Positions 34,531 through 47,879 of a stretch of 64,000 bases of DNA are shown piece by piece. The notes under the pieces were generated by a model. It did not search any database, was not told the origin of the DNA, and was given only the letters and a program-made list of their open reading frames with translations. Location of the stretch: assembly GCA_000320545.1 (NCBI GenBank), contig ADNK01003167.1, forward strand, positions 1-64,000, written 5' to 3'. Both the position numbers and the translations under genes were made by a program. This DNA comes from Bigelowiella natans CCMP2755. Lineage: Eukaryota; Cercozoa; Chlorarachniophyceae. Each line of letters opens with the position of its first letter. Position 1 is the first letter of the stretch.

Positions 34531-35584
34531 TGAAACAACGATCTCCTCCTTCCTCGGCTTTACCGCACACAAATGACTGATTTTCCTCTTTTATTTGCAT
34601 TGTCGCACACGGAAAACATTGGCCATTTTGCTTCATTTCACATGATCCACAAAAGCAACAACAACAACAAGGCTTCCTTCCCCCCTCCGGACAAATAGGA
34701 GAATCACCTTTACCCTCACCGGCTATAGACTCTATCCGAGTGGGAATAGCGAATAGGAGATCCATTTTAAAATTGATTCGAACAATAGCGTTGTTCATTG
34801 ATGACAAACGTGGAATCTTCAGATTTAATCTGTTTTGGATAATGACCTTATATTCTCCCCCCTCCTTCTCCTTCCCGCTAAGGACATCAAGGTTATCAAT
34901 TGGTTATTCCCATATCCTACACACTTATGAGGTTTATAGATGATTTTGGCTCTATCTTAGGAACGTAATTGTGATAATTTTGGTGGGTGGGTTAGTCTCT
35001 TTGAAGAATATAATTGGCAATGATGGACAAAGAAGGAGAATTCAAGTAGTTGGTGGCAGCAGCTTCGAGAAGACATCGTATTCGTCATCATCATCAACAA
35101 CACCAATATCACAGCGGAAGGTGATGACAATTATGATTTGGAATTCTCCTAATGGATGATCAACCCTTCCTTTCTCATATTTCATCATGATGGCAAGATG
35201 GTTGTCGATATATTCATAATGATGATGATGATGATGATGATTTTTCAGTGGAATGTAGCGCTGCCCCCCATAGAAAAAGTCAGGGAGACAAGACTTTGTT
35301 TATTGATGTTTGTCTCTTCTACTACTACTTCGTTATCATCAGTCATCTGGCCTTACCCACTTGGAACCAAATCCCCCACGCTCAGTGCCGCACAGTAATA
35401 ATAATAAATGGTGATGATCGATCATCACTTGATAAATATGATGATTATTATTTCCTCCTCCTTATTCTAGAAATTCTAGAAGTCCCAATCTCACTCCTAT
35501 TAGACGTCATCATAATATATATATATATATATATATATATGTTATACACCTTTAATGTCGTCTTTGTCGTCTTTCTGTCTACAG
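34531..35584 (+). other. Unresolved 5' region of the METTL13-type gene
   Basis: The first exon(s) of the methyltransferase gene must lie here, because the exon at 35585 starts in the middle of a codon. Candidates include 34961-35119 (NDGQRRRIQVVGGSSF, ending at a GTGATG donor) and 35250-35395 (WNVALPPIEKVR...), but no combination with an ATG joins in phase to 35585. A (GAT)n array at 35218-35240 and an (AT)n array at 35515-35540 lie between. Confidence 0.35.
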
Positions 35585-36128
35585 AATCAAGAAACCCTCG
35601 GTATTTTAGCGACGAGGAGGCAAGGAATGCTGTCAATGGTGGGTTGGGACGCCTCTTCCGGAACATATCAGAAGAAGACTTAACCCCAAGATGTACTACT
35701 ACTACTACTACTACTACTACCACACACTCTATGTAAAGTGTGCTACACAATATATGGACTATTACAACATATGCAGTAGCTGATTACTACCAGCAGCACG
35801 TATTTGGTCAACTAATAATCGGGAGAAATATCATTAGACGGGACATCATCTCATATTTACTCAATATAATATTCACCCACTCTCAGAATCGACAATGTGC
35901 GGCGCGTGTGTGTGGTGTTGTCATTCTTGTTTATTCTTCTTCTTCTTTTTCTTATTTCTTCTCGTCCTCGTTTATGTGATGTTGTTGTACAGTGAGCGAA
36001 TTAAGGAAAAAGATCAAAAGCCGCTTAAAGCTTTTATTAGAGAAACAGAGGGTATTAAGTAGTCCATATGCAATACACACAGGAGAGGAACATACTTAAA
36101 CGCTTATTTATGCTTTAACAAACTCCTC

Positions 36129-36179
<51 letters not shown>

Positions 36180-36527
36180 ATACTAACTAGGAATTCATAG
36201 CTCTCGAGGACGAAATCGGATGCGATCCTGGTGGACTTCCAAAGGTAGTAAGTAGAAGAAGAAGTATTACCCTGGTGGATTTCCAAAGGCAGTACGTGAG
36301 TGTGTATGTGTGTATGTAACAAGAAGAAGAAGAAGAAGTAGTTGTAGTGGTAGGAAATAAGTATTGATTGCTAATTATTATTATGATGTACTGTGCAGAT
36401 ACAGGGTCAATCTATGGAAGCTGTACTTGCTGGAGTTGGCGTGAGCAAATGGAGCATTGTAATAAAACCGTTGATACGTCGTCTTCTAATATCGCCCATC
36501 ATAATATTATAATGACAATACACATTC

Positions 36528-36568
<41 letters not shown>

Positions 36569-38152
36569 GTACCCAAACGCGATCTCTTTTTATTCCGTTG
36601 CTGCTTTGCTCATGTTTCTCGTCAAAATTTTCTTTTTATCTCATCAAGGTTTTGATGCAAAAGCAAGAAGTAGATTTGATGCGAGTTGTGACCTTCGAGC
36701 AAGAAGATTGGCTGAATCTTGGAATTGATGAGGAATTGGATCAAAAGAGAATATTAGAGGCCTACTATCTCTGTAAAGCCGCGGATGTAGATCCGTGCAA
36801 GTACAGTCGTTTAAGAAATATTCAGGATGATGATGCTATTGGAGCAGGGAAATCATCGTCAATATCAAAAACAGGTAATTTGTGATAGATTTGGTAGAAG
36901 AAGATATAGCCACCAAGGGCTACTACTTATTACGACAATGAGTGGATTGATAACAAGAGAGAAATAAGAGAAAGGGAGAGAGAGTGAAAAAGAGAGCCAA
37001 CTACTACTACTGCTCATCATCTTATTAATCAAACACATCTCTTCCCCTGTAGTCATCATCACAGTGCTACTGTGTGATTAGCAGAAACTCATGCGAAACG
37101 ACGCTTTAATATCCTCCTCCTAATGAGAATCATTATTAACTCAGGAAAGCAGCAGAAGTTACCTCCATTAGTAAATCCATTTAAACCTATCGGGCCTGAA
37201 CTACCTCTATTCTATGACGAACAATTTAGAGAAGAAATGCGTATGGAAGCTAGGAAACATGAATATCAAAAAGGTAATAAGTCAGTGATATGATAATTGT
37301 GACTTCATCGATAAGTAAACAATAGAGGATGATGGATAGTAATGATGATGATGATGATGATGATATTTCCTCTTATACTGAATAGTTGTTATTGTCCTCA
37401 TGATCACATATCATCCGTACATGCTTTTAGAATTAGCAGCAAGAGCAGAAGAAGCATCAAAGGATAATGTTATTGACGATGACAATTCTAAACGTGGACA
37501 TCATAACTCACGATTATTCACGATTGCATCATCATCATCATCATATCAGAGGGATAATAGTAGTAGTAGAAGTAGTAGTTTAACTCGCATCTTCAAGAAT
37601 GGAAAAGGACCTGAAGATTTTTGTGATGATGAGTATCTCAACGATGATGAGCACAAGATATCGAGTACCTACTATATGCCTCCTATCAAAGGAGGAGGAG
37701 GAGCTAAAGTAACTTAATTCATATCATAAATGAGAAGACCATATTTACAAATACATCATTTTTTTTCCCCTTCTTCTTCTTCTTCTTCTTCTTCTTCTTC
37801 TTCTTTTTCTTCTTCTCCCAATCCAAATATTACAACAAAGATTATCACCTCACTTCCAAGGTTCCTCCTCTTCCCCTCTTGAATAATGAATCATACAAGT
37901 TGTTTGTGATAATCTTCATGATCATCATCAGGAATATAGGCCACAAATAATACCTTGGACTCGGTGGAAATGGGATTCATACTATGTTAAATGGTAATGA
38001 TTGTAAGAATCTAACAGAACAACTGTCAATATCACACTACAACGACGATTATTATAGTCAATTTGTGGTGCGAAAACCACTCTTCAACGATGATGATGAG
38101 GATGATGATATGACGGTGATAATGATAATGACGGTTTTCACGCAAGAAGATG

Positions 38153-38191
<39 letters not shown>

Positions 38192-39199
38192 ACCAATGGA
38201 ACTACTACAAAATGTACCATTACTGGTGGTTTGTGTTAGAACCACAAGCATCATCATCGTTTATCCTCCTCACTTCTTCTTCCAATCACACAGCCGTGAG
38301 CCGTTTGAAAGACTTGTAAGGTACAAAGGGCGACTACGCTCATTCTTACGCGAGAAACTCAATCCAACAGACAGAATACTGGTACTACTAGATGATTATC
38401 ATTGTTGTGATTACTATCATTATTATGATTATATGTTGTTGGAACCAAGGTTTATCGGTAATATATTGATGGATGCTGTTGTTGTTGTTACTACTACTAC
38501 TACTACTACTACTACTATCTTTATCGCTAATATATTGATGGATGCTGTTGTCGCTGCTGTTGCTTCTACTATCATTATCAAAGTCGTCGTTGTAAAACAT
38601 CCTCTTAATTATATATCCTATTTTTATTTGATAATATGTTTTATTCGCCTTCTCCCTCTCCTTATCCCCCCCTTCCAACTCCGCCTTCTCCTTTCTTTCT
38701 TTCTTTCTTTCTTTCTTTCTCTTAAAAGGTAATTGGATGCGGCCTATCTGAACTTAGCCATGGTCTCTACAAGGATGGGTGAGTTATCTATCTACTACTA
38801 ATGTCAAACCACCTACAATCATCACTATCACTACTGCTACTCGTATTGCTGGTAAATAAATAGTGCATTTTATTACTTTGATAGGTTTTTCTTCATCACG
38901 AATATAGATTTCTCTGAGGAAGCTATACGTATTATGCAAGACAGGTGGGTTAAGTAGTAGTGCCAATATATGGTCAATCAATCATTTTATTGAAGAAGCT
39001 TGCTATCGATAGTAGTGACGATGATGAAATCTATAGTCATCAACACCATCATCCTTCTCTTCATCATTATCATCATCATCATCATCGTTGTCATCATCGT
39101 TATTATCATGTAGGAGTCATAATCAATTTAAGAAGATGAGTTGGCAAGTCTTAGATGTCACTGATATGCATTCTATTCAGAACAAGTAAGAAGAGAAGA

Positions 39200-39243
<44 letters not shown>

Positions 39244-39665
39244 TAATACTGATGTACCTCCCTCCTAATATGCTACTACTACTACGACAATGACTACCTC
39301 TCATGAATGTGCTACTTTCAAGTATCTTAGGGTAGTAGTATATGACTAAATGAATTGACACACACACACACACACACACATTAGCACATATGAAAACCAG
39401 TTATTGATGACTATTTTGTGATGGTATATAGTTTATCAACAGCACACACTATTCATTGGTAATTTAGGAGTTACGATGTAGTGATCGATAAAGGATTGAT
39501 GGACTCAATGCTGATGGTGGGAAGAGGAGGAGGAGGAGGAGGAGACTGCAGAAGAAGAGAAGCAACCATAGATCATCATCATCATCATCATCATCATCGT
39601 GTGCGTATGGCCGTGAATGAGGTATATAGGGTTCTTAAGCCAGGAGGCACCTTCTTCCAGGTATA

Positions 39666-39701
<36 letters not shown>

Positions 39702-39868
39702 TTGTGCTACATTGAGCATGTTCTTATTGTGATGACGACGCAAATTGCTTAATTCTTCTCTTCTCTTTGGTTTATTACACATATACTAGAGTTGTTGTCA
39801 TCAACCCCCCCTGTTGTCGTCGTAGCAAACTTGTCTAAATGATGAGTTTTGTAGCAGCTGCTGTTATT

Positions 39869-39902
<34 letters not shown>

Positions 39903-40968
39903 AGATATAACGGCTAGAGAATAAGCTATTCCATGATAAAGAAAATAAATATGTGAGAGATTTGAATCCATATGATTTTGGATTATGATGATGCGATGTC
40001 CTGTCATTCTAATCGTCGTTGAAGAAGGAGTAGTAGGTAATGAGCTGATAAATGCCTTCAAATCATTTGCTGCTGCTGCTGCTGCTATCATCATCATCAG
40101 TTCAGTGCAGAAAGGCCTGAAACTCGTTTGAGCGTGTTAATGGGCACCATTGATAAAGAGGACAGCAAAAACAACAATCATCACCGCAAGATGTTCCACG
40201 CAAAACAGAATACAAATGAAGCAGCAGCAGCAGCAGCTGCACCACCACCTCGTGGTTACAGTGGAGGGGGGTAAACAAATTAAGTGATACTTATTATGAA
40301 TACTTGGGTTCCACATCATTTCTTCCTGATGATGTTGATGATGATGATGATGATGATGATGACAATGATAATGCCGCACGTATATATAATGTAGTTGATA
40401 ATACTATCCAGGGCACTCTACTGGACTGTGACCCAAGATATACTTCCACAAAGCAGCAAAGACCAACAGCTGCATGCCTACGATGATCAATGTGATGATG
40501 ATGATGATGATGATGATGACAGCAGGAGAGATATTCGTTCCCAACACAAGGAGCTTCACAACTACCACCAGCACCACCAGCACCAGCATCTCCTCCTTCC
40601 TTTTGTTTATGTATGCCAAAAACCGAGACTCCTTGGTAATGTACTACTACTACTACTACTACAGTCCACTCTCTTTGTTATGTGATCGATTATTTACATT
40701 GTCCAAGCCATTATTTGCTTAATAATATCACAAATGGTTTATTTTTCTGTTGGTGCTATATTTGGTGGTTTCATAAAACAGCTAATCTTTCCCTTCGTTT
40801 TCTAATGATTTGTTTGACTTTCTGGTAGGTTCAACTCTCCTCCCCCTCCAAGAGATTACGCATACCCCTTTTGCAACCCGACCTATTGATCTTCGTACAG
40901 ATGAAGAGATTCGAAAACAACCTCTCGGCCCCGAAAATCTTCCGGCATCAACAGCATTTTATAAATAA
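35585..40968 (+). CDS. METTL13-type class I methyltransferase (5' end missing)
   Basis: Sixteen exons join in phase: 35585-35692, 35993-36051, 36191-36244, 36399-36440, 36649-36874, 37145-37273, 37431-37708, 37932-37993, 38294-38381, 38729-38778, 38885-38944, 39114-39185, 39468-39660, 40101-40270, 40412-40635, 40829-40968; at least 650 residues. The second half is a SAM-dependent methyltransferase: WTRWKWDSYYVK, REPFERLVRY, motif I ILVIGCGLSELSHGLYKDG, NIDFSEEAIRIMQDR, MSWQVLDVTDM, YDVVIDKGLMDSM, VYRVLKPGGTFFQ, FSAERPETR, LPFVYVCQKP. This order is that of the METTL13/eEF1A lysine methyltransferase family. The first 310 residues (RKKIKSRLKLLLEKQR, EQEDWLNLGIDEEL...) are of no family I know. 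Glycine, histidine, alanine and aspartate runs interrupt the fold, matching trinucleotide repeats in the DNA. The join at 37708 (donor GTAACT) avoids a stop at 37717. Confidence 0.78.
36123..36181. repeat. (CT)n-(CA)n microsatellite in an intron
   Basis: A CT array passes into a CA array just before the acceptor of the exon at 36191 and forms its pyrimidine tract. Just beyond that exon the word CCTGGTGGA(C/T)TTCCAAAGG recurs at about 36226 and 36271, a small duplication of exon-derived sequence into the intron. Confidence 0.85.
38451..38590. repeat. 69-bp imperfect tandem duplication in a METTL13-type intron
   Basis: TTTATCGGTAATATATTG at 38451 and its near copy at 38520 (G to C) both continue into GATGGATGCTGTTGT. 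A (TAC)n array lies between them. Confidence 0.85.
39204..39240. repeat. (AT)n microsatellite in a METTL13-type intron
   Basis: A perfect AT run about 20 bases after the donor at 39186. A (CA)n array at 39359-39380 lies further along in the same intron. Confidence 0.9.
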
Positions 40969-41111
40969 ACCGTAGCAGAGTGCACGGCGACATATAGCTA
41001 GTACTAGAAGCTTGATTTGGTAGCAGCGTTACCATACACATCGAATGATTGGAATGGTAGCATAAGTCACTATGATCCCTCTCTCCCTCTTCCCACCCCC
41101 TCTCCCACCCT

Positions 41112-41154
<43 letters not shown>

Positions 41155-42941
41155 AATAACGAAAACCTAATAATTTATACTATAATATTGGGTCCACTAG
41201 CTGTTACTCTGATGCAATTCAACAATATACATTGGCTATGACATGCATATGTACACGTACATGTATGAAACGGATGTTATTAAGTGATTAAATATTTTCA
41301 ATTGTCATCCTACTGTAGGTGTGCAAAGCTGCGACTGAAGCGTTTGTATTGCATGTGTTTGTTTGCAACTCGCAATGTGCATGATGCAGCAAAAGCATTG
41401 GTGTAATGTCGCTCATGGCATACCGCACAGTCATTGATTCGTCGTTTGGTTTCGTCTTCCCTGTCCACCACTACTACTGTTAGTTACATGCCGTAGTCGT
41501 TATTGACCACAGTCAGCATGCACGGGCCAATTTATTGGCAAGTGATGATCCCGTCTTTGATTATGACGCTACATGTTTCACAATGTGCGTAATCTTTATT
41601 GCATTGTCCACGTCTAGACGTGACAGCATGAAGCTACCAATGTCGCCAGCTCCACTGATGCGATGCGCTGGGGAGTGTGATTTGAGTGTTTGATGCCAGT
41701 TGCATCTGTTGGATTTTAGTTTGCATCCAAGCAGGCGTTCTGCGAGTCGCATGGCCTTTGGCCTTTGGAGTGTCAGCTGTCCATTTGTCTTCGAAAGTGG
41801 AGGTGAATGGCTTATGAACAATGAGCGCAATGTTTCTCAGCATCTTTCCTGAAATTATTTGATGTTTCAGTTTTGACGATGGGAACGTTGTTTGTTCGAT
41901 CAGTAAGTCATCGGTGTGTTAGAGTGATTGAAGTGAGCCTGTAAAACGCGGGCAGTAGGCATGTGATGTTTTCCTTAGCATGGTTTGTGTTTGCGATTTC
42001 AAGTAGCAGGTAGCGACTGCTCTATTTGTGGCATTCAGTTATCTTTTGTGTGCCCTCTGCCGTCGCCAATTGAAGCGATTGTGCGTATAGGCCAGACTTT
42101 GAAAAACGTCTGGACGTTTGCAGCTTCAGTCCTGTGTTAGGGTGGCAATGTGTTAGAGAGCACGTGAGGCGCGCATCATCGAGTGTAGATCCTGGCATTC
42201 CCGCCAGGACTCGTTTCAGTACTAGAATACCTGCTTGCTGGGCAGGTTGTTCAAAGAATCTGTCCTGAGAGCCCATTTCGTACTAGCACCCAAACTAGCA
42301 AAATGTGGTGACCACCATGTGCATGCATGCACATGTGCGTGCATACCACTTGCAAACGCTACAGCCCTTCCTAGCTTTGCAAAGCTGAGATGACTCCTGA
42401 ATAAGAACGTGATGTCATTTCATCACATCTGTTGTCGGCGTGACGTGCACATTTATTGCACGGCACAGCATCGCGCCACATGCACACCGATGCAAGGTGC
42501 ACATCACATGACCTTATATTCCGCCATGCATTCACACGCCAGCATTCAAACTATTTAAGTGCAACAAGTAGGCTATGTCTGCACCACGTTTGCAGATTTA
42601 TTACACGATGTGTTCATCGCGCGCGGATAAATTGATCGATCTAGCGATAGATCGAATCGAAGTTGTGCACATGCATGCAATGGTGGATGGGTGGTGGTAA
42701 TGGAGCACATGAAAAAAGTCAATTTGTACATGTACGCTATTACACAGTAGATACGCTAATGCTTAAAATTGTTGGCAGCATCGTTCTTGCTTACTAATAT
42801 TTCTTCTCACGTATCCATGGAGCTAGCTAGCCTTCAAGGAATGATGATGATGATGATCATCATCATCATCTATGTGCCAAATTTCCATTATCATTATATC
42901 CTAGCTTTCAGTTCTTCATTCCAGAGATCAAGTTATTCTCT
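40969..42941. other. Intergenic composition block between convergent genes
   Basis: Separates the 3' ends of the methyltransferase (plus) and DENN (minus) genes. An (AT)n array lies at about 41115-41148. From 41320 to about 42840 the sequence is TGCA/CATG-rich without trinucleotide repeats. Minus ORFs at 41561-41830 and 42022-42276 are short and featureless. A perfect (ATG)n/(CAT)n inverted pair, GATGATGATGATCATCATCATC, sits at about 42842-42870 and could form a hairpin. No gene seen. Confidence 0.5.
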
Positions 42942-45208
42942 TTAATGACAATGCTCAAAATCCTCCTACGTGATCAACTACTACTACTACTTCTACTTCT
43001 ACAACTACTACGACTAAAGTCCCTTTGAGATATGTTTTAAGATTCGTTTTGAATCTTTTCTTACCGCTGCGAGTTTAAGCCTGAGGAGAGCATTGTTGTT
43101 ACTGTTATTATCACCTTGGTCATCATCACCACCTGTGATATGATCATTCAAACAATATACAACTTACATCAGCCTACTTTTCGATGATGCCGAATGATCA
43201 AGAATATGTTAAAATTTACCTCCGTGAAAAGCTAACGAGTTGGATTTCTTGCTGGAAATCCTGCAGAAATATCGTGCCACTTTAGCCAGATCTTGATGCA
43301 AATCGTGCTGAGGATTTAAGGCCACCATGACAAATGCAGCCCTTAAAGGGCCGTTCGGAAGGAGTTTCTGCTGGTTTAAATGTTGGGTTAAATCCATACA
43401 ATCTTTAATGGTTCTCCCACTTAGAACCGAAGTAGCACTCACATCTTTGTTATCTGCCGCTGCTGCTGCTGCTGCTGCAGAATGATTCATCATTTCTAGT
43501 GTTGTTCCATCTCCTCCTCCTCCTCGAAACGTCATAGATCTTGGCGACAAATCATCACTCGACTTTATTGAAGGATTGTTGTTGTTGTTTTTCTTCTTCT
43601 CTTCTCGCAATCCATTATAATACATGGAATAATTGTCTTCATTTTCTGTTAATAGGGATAGCTTCGATGAGAAGCTCTTAATCACTGAAGGACGTGGTGA
43701 TAGACGAAGATGATCTCGTGGCACTTTAGAATTCAAAAGTGATGTGATAATCTGTGATGAAGTAGTAGGTGTAGAAGAAGAAGGGAAAGAGAGAGGAAGT
43801 GAATAAACCCTCCTTACTTTAAAGGGGGAGGAGGAGGGCGAAGCTACATCTCCTTTTCTTTTCCCTCCTTCTTCTCTTGCTGGTGGTGGTAGTAGTGGTG
43901 AAGGTGATTCTGTACTACTTCTTAACAGAGGTTGTCGGCACATCATGCTATCCTCATCATCATCTTCTTCTTCTTCTACATCCTCTTCCCTCCCACTCGT
44001 CATCATCGTCATATTACTCTTGGGGCTGCTATTCTCTGCTACTACTGCTGCTTTCGAAACAGGGGAAGAATTAATGCGGTCATCGACGTCATCATCGTCA
44101 TTATAATCATCATCATCATCGTGGGGATCTGCTGCAAGAAAATGATGATGCTGCCACTGCGTTGAAGGAGTGTTAGCAGCATTATTATTACTACGAATAC
44201 TATTATTTGTAGATTGTGATATTGCTCTTTGACGGGTGGTGGTGCTGCAGTTGTATACACCATGATCGGTAGTAGCTTTCAATTTGAAGTCGTTCTCATT
44301 AGCTGAGTTGAGAAGAAGATGATGACCCGTCTTGTTCTTTTTCTTCTTCTTCTCTTCCTCCCCTATTGAATGGATTGTGTGGCCATTGGCAGCATCATCA
44401 TCAATGAATGCTAACGGTGCTGAAGAATGCGATTTGTTACGTTTCTCCACTTCATCATCTACTACTTTAACAACAACAATTTGAGAAGTTTCTACTCCTC
44501 CTCCTCCTCCTCCTCCTCCTCCTCCTCCTACATCTTGTTCAGATGATGATGGAAGAGCTGTTATCTCTCCATGCAGAATGCTGCCGCAGTGATTTTGATG
44601 TAATAATGATGTTGTTGTCGATGTCGTTCTAGGAGTATTCGATGATAACTTCTCTCTCTTTAGAGCACTTAAATCTTTGGGGAAAAGGTCAGGTTTAAGC
44701 TTTGGAAATGCATTCTTGGCATACTTCCAGCCCTTCTGCGCTCGAAACCACATGACCTCTCTATACTCTTGCAAAAGCATATGCTCATGCAAACGTTGAA
44801 GATGCTGCTGCTGTTCGGTGAATGTCATTCTGTCAAGATCCACAGATTGAAGATGCTCAATAATATCGTCATCATCTTCGTTATTAAGGTTGGAGGGGAG
44901 AATGGTGTTCGTCTCTATTTTTGGTTCTTCTACCATAGGAAACCACCCGTTATTATTATCATCATCATCATTATCAACGGCAGTAGTAGTAGTAGGAGTA
45001 GTATTAGTATTAGTAGCATCCTTGTCTCCTTCAGTAGGGTTCTTTGTCTTTTTTCCTCCTCCCCCTCCTCTCTTCCTTGTCCCTATATCATCATCATCAT
45101 CATCATCATCCTGACGTGATCTAAGCCGTTCTTCATACATATCGAAGAATTCTTCATGTCCCCCTGAAATTTATAACAATAACTCGTCGTCATCATCGTC
45201 GTCGTCAC

Positions 45209-45249
<41 letters not shown>

Positions 45250-45278
45250 CTTTCTTTATCTTATGATAACAAACACAA

Positions 45279-45311
<33 letters not shown>

Positions 45312-46010
45312 TAGCTTTTGGATTCTCCCCCCCTCTCTCTTCTTTACATGATGTGTTATAATAGTACTCGGGAATGTTTCAGTTGTGTTAGTGTAAGCAG
45401 TTTTATGACTAATTACTAGTAGAAGTAGTAGTATACGTGTTGTTGTTGTACGTGTGGTGCTGCTGCATCCATGCATGTATGAAACACATCTAATACTACT
45501 ACTACTACTACTACTACTTTTTCTACCTTCAAGAAAGTTTTGCATCATCGATGTTCTAAGAATCTCTCTAGCGTATGCACGTTGCTCACGGGGAAAATTG
45601 GCCACGAATCTTCGTGAATCAAACGAAGTTCTAGTGGTGGTGGTGGTGGTGATGGTGGCTCCGGCTCCTAATCCTTGTTTACTATCGTAGTGGGTAGGTG
45701 AGTATGATGAAGTCCTAGGAGGGGGGCTGCTGTTTTTATTCTTCTTTGTAATCTTAGAAGAAGACGAAGGAGGAGGAAAAATGAAGGGCGACGAAGAGGA
45801 GGAAGAAAGTCTTCTCCCCCCGTAGTAGTGTTTATCGTGCTGTGCCTTCAAGGGAGATACTATTCCTGACCAAAATCTTAGCATTCGTCTTTGTATTTGA
45901 TATAATGACTCCCTTCTCCAACGTCGTCTTTGTGTGTTTCGTTCCAGAATTAACTTCTTACTTTCTAATTCAGCAGCTTTTAGAACTGATAATGATGATG
46001 GTAATAAATG

Positions 46011-46047
<37 letters not shown>

Positions 46048-46132
46048 GGGAATCGAAGCCCATAGACTTTTTGCTTTAACTCTGATTGAAGGCTTAAATC
46101 TATGCTGCTTCCTGCTACGTCGACTTGTAGTG

Positions 46133-46167
<35 letters not shown>

Positions 46168-47305
46168 GCATTTGACTTTTGACCACCGTTGTTGAAGAAA
46201 GAATCAAATAATTCACGTAACTCTACTATCCTCGTAGTCATCTCCCATCGAAGAAGCTGCTTTTTGTTCTCCATTTCTCCCTCCTCCCCCTCCTCTTCTT
46301 TCTTAGAAGCGTAATTTATCAACCCCACCCCTGGCCACCACTTACAACAATTTAGCAAACGATGTAGAAGTTGTTTGTAGAGTTGGGAAGGTAAAAGAGC
46401 TGCTGTATCCCCCCCTGGAAGTGCTAGAACATGCTTGTCTATGAATAGTACTGCACACCCTGTAAGTAAATCAATACTTATTATATCGTCACCATCATCC
46501 TTATGATGATCCTCCTTCTGAGCATTACTACTTGTTGTTGTTACTATTTGCGAAGTAAGTAGTCCAACTATATGGGGTTGTGATGAAACCATCCCTTTAA
46601 GTATCGATATAGCCATTCTTCGGGGTGTAATTGGATAGAAGAGGCCGCACCATTGAAGAGGTGCCATAAGTGCTCGAATCAAGTGACATACGGCGCTAAC
46701 TACATTTGCGTTGTTACCTACGATGACAACATCTCTTTCGCATGCAGCAATACTTACGATTTGAATCAAGGCATCAGCGGATATATTCTGCAATACTCTT
46801 GCTATATCTATGTCAACTATCCATGGAGGTACACCACAAGAAGGAGCAGCAGCATAACCACCCGGCGGCCTCTCAATTTGACAGTGTGCGTTATGACCAA
46901 GAACGTAATTGTAAATCTTGCTGCCATCAGAGGGAGGCAACTTTATCGATGTGAGCATGTTGTGCACGTAATGCTCGATCGGTAGAGGGGGTCTTGATTG
47001 TGAGACTCTATACAATATCTTCACCAACTCCATTAATGTGTTACAATATTCGTGCTCGGAAACAAAGATAAGAGCTTTCGGAGAAAACAATCGAATTGTA
47101 GTAGCAGTATTGGTGGAGGAAGAAGAAGAAGAGGGAGGAAGAGGAACTTTGGTAGTAGAAGCAGTAGCATCTTCAGAAAGAAATATCTGTGACGGAAAGC
47201 AATAATTAGTGAACAGGCATGAATTTATTGAAGATCCTGGTTATTTACTACAAACATGTATCAAAGTAGTACAGTACAGGAAGGGGGTGGAATGAATAAT
47301 TGAAT

Positions 47306-47347
<42 letters not shown>

Positions 47348-47701
47348 AATGTGATACAGTATATGCCAATATGACGATATCAAAAAGGGGGGTTTGAAAT
47401 GGGTGGAGAATGTCTCATTAACAGCAGTATGTTTTAGATGACGACGCACCTCTTCGTCAAAGCTCAAACATCCTCCATATAAGTAGGACATGGAAGAATC
47501 TTCTACACACCCACCAGCAGCTTCTGATGATGATGATGATACTACTATGCGGAAACTGTGGACGCTCGGTGATCTTCTTTTAAAAGAAACCTGTGGTGTT
47601 CCTAAAGGAAAGCAATGCTTTCCAAGACTATTTATGATGTCGTCCGCCACCATGTTCTTGTCTCCAGCTGAGTAATAATCCACTGATTCGAGACTTTTAC
47701 C
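42942..47701 (-). CDS. DENN-domain protein (putative Rab exchange factor; 5' end missing)
   Basis: Five exons join in phase into at least 1,315 residues: 47701-47450, 47186-45527, 45163-43220, 43132-43065, 42965-42942. DENN proteins activate Rab GTPases in membrane traffic. The upstream uDENN part shows CFPLGTPQVSFKR and YLYGGCLSFDEE. The central DENN follows: LFSPKALIFVSEHEY, LPIEHYVHNMLTSIKLP, WIVDIDIARVLQNISADALIQIVSIAACERDVVIVG, LMAPLQWCGLFYPITPRR, QPHIVGLLTS and a hydrophobic strand ending LLTGCAVLFIDKHVL. The dDENN part is weaker. The C-terminal 700 residues are low complexity with Ser, Asp, Asn, Gly, Thr and Ala runs, and contain EYREVMWFRAQKGWKYAKNA as one conserved-looking patch. The start lies upstream of 47701; a frame at 48498-48355 (MLILAMFYSSS...) is a candidate first exon but was not joined. 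Confidence 0.85.
45204..45246. repeat. (CT)n microsatellite in a DENN intron
   Basis: A CT array just outside the acceptor of the 45163 exon. (GCA)n at 45280-45310 lies in the same intron. Confidence 0.85.
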
Positions 47702-47841
47702 CTTTATGAATCAAAAGATATGAATGCTTAGGGTTTGATATAATAGTTGTTATTGCATCATAGCACGATTGGATTCGTTAAGAATAGGCTAGTAACCAAT
47801 GAATATGGGATGGTTGAATAATTATGAACATTATGCATGCA

Positions 47842-47879
<38 letters not shown>

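Noticed and set aside
41561-42276. Minus ORFs of 84-89 codons
   Set aside because: Short, without domains or splice partners, in a non-genic composition block.
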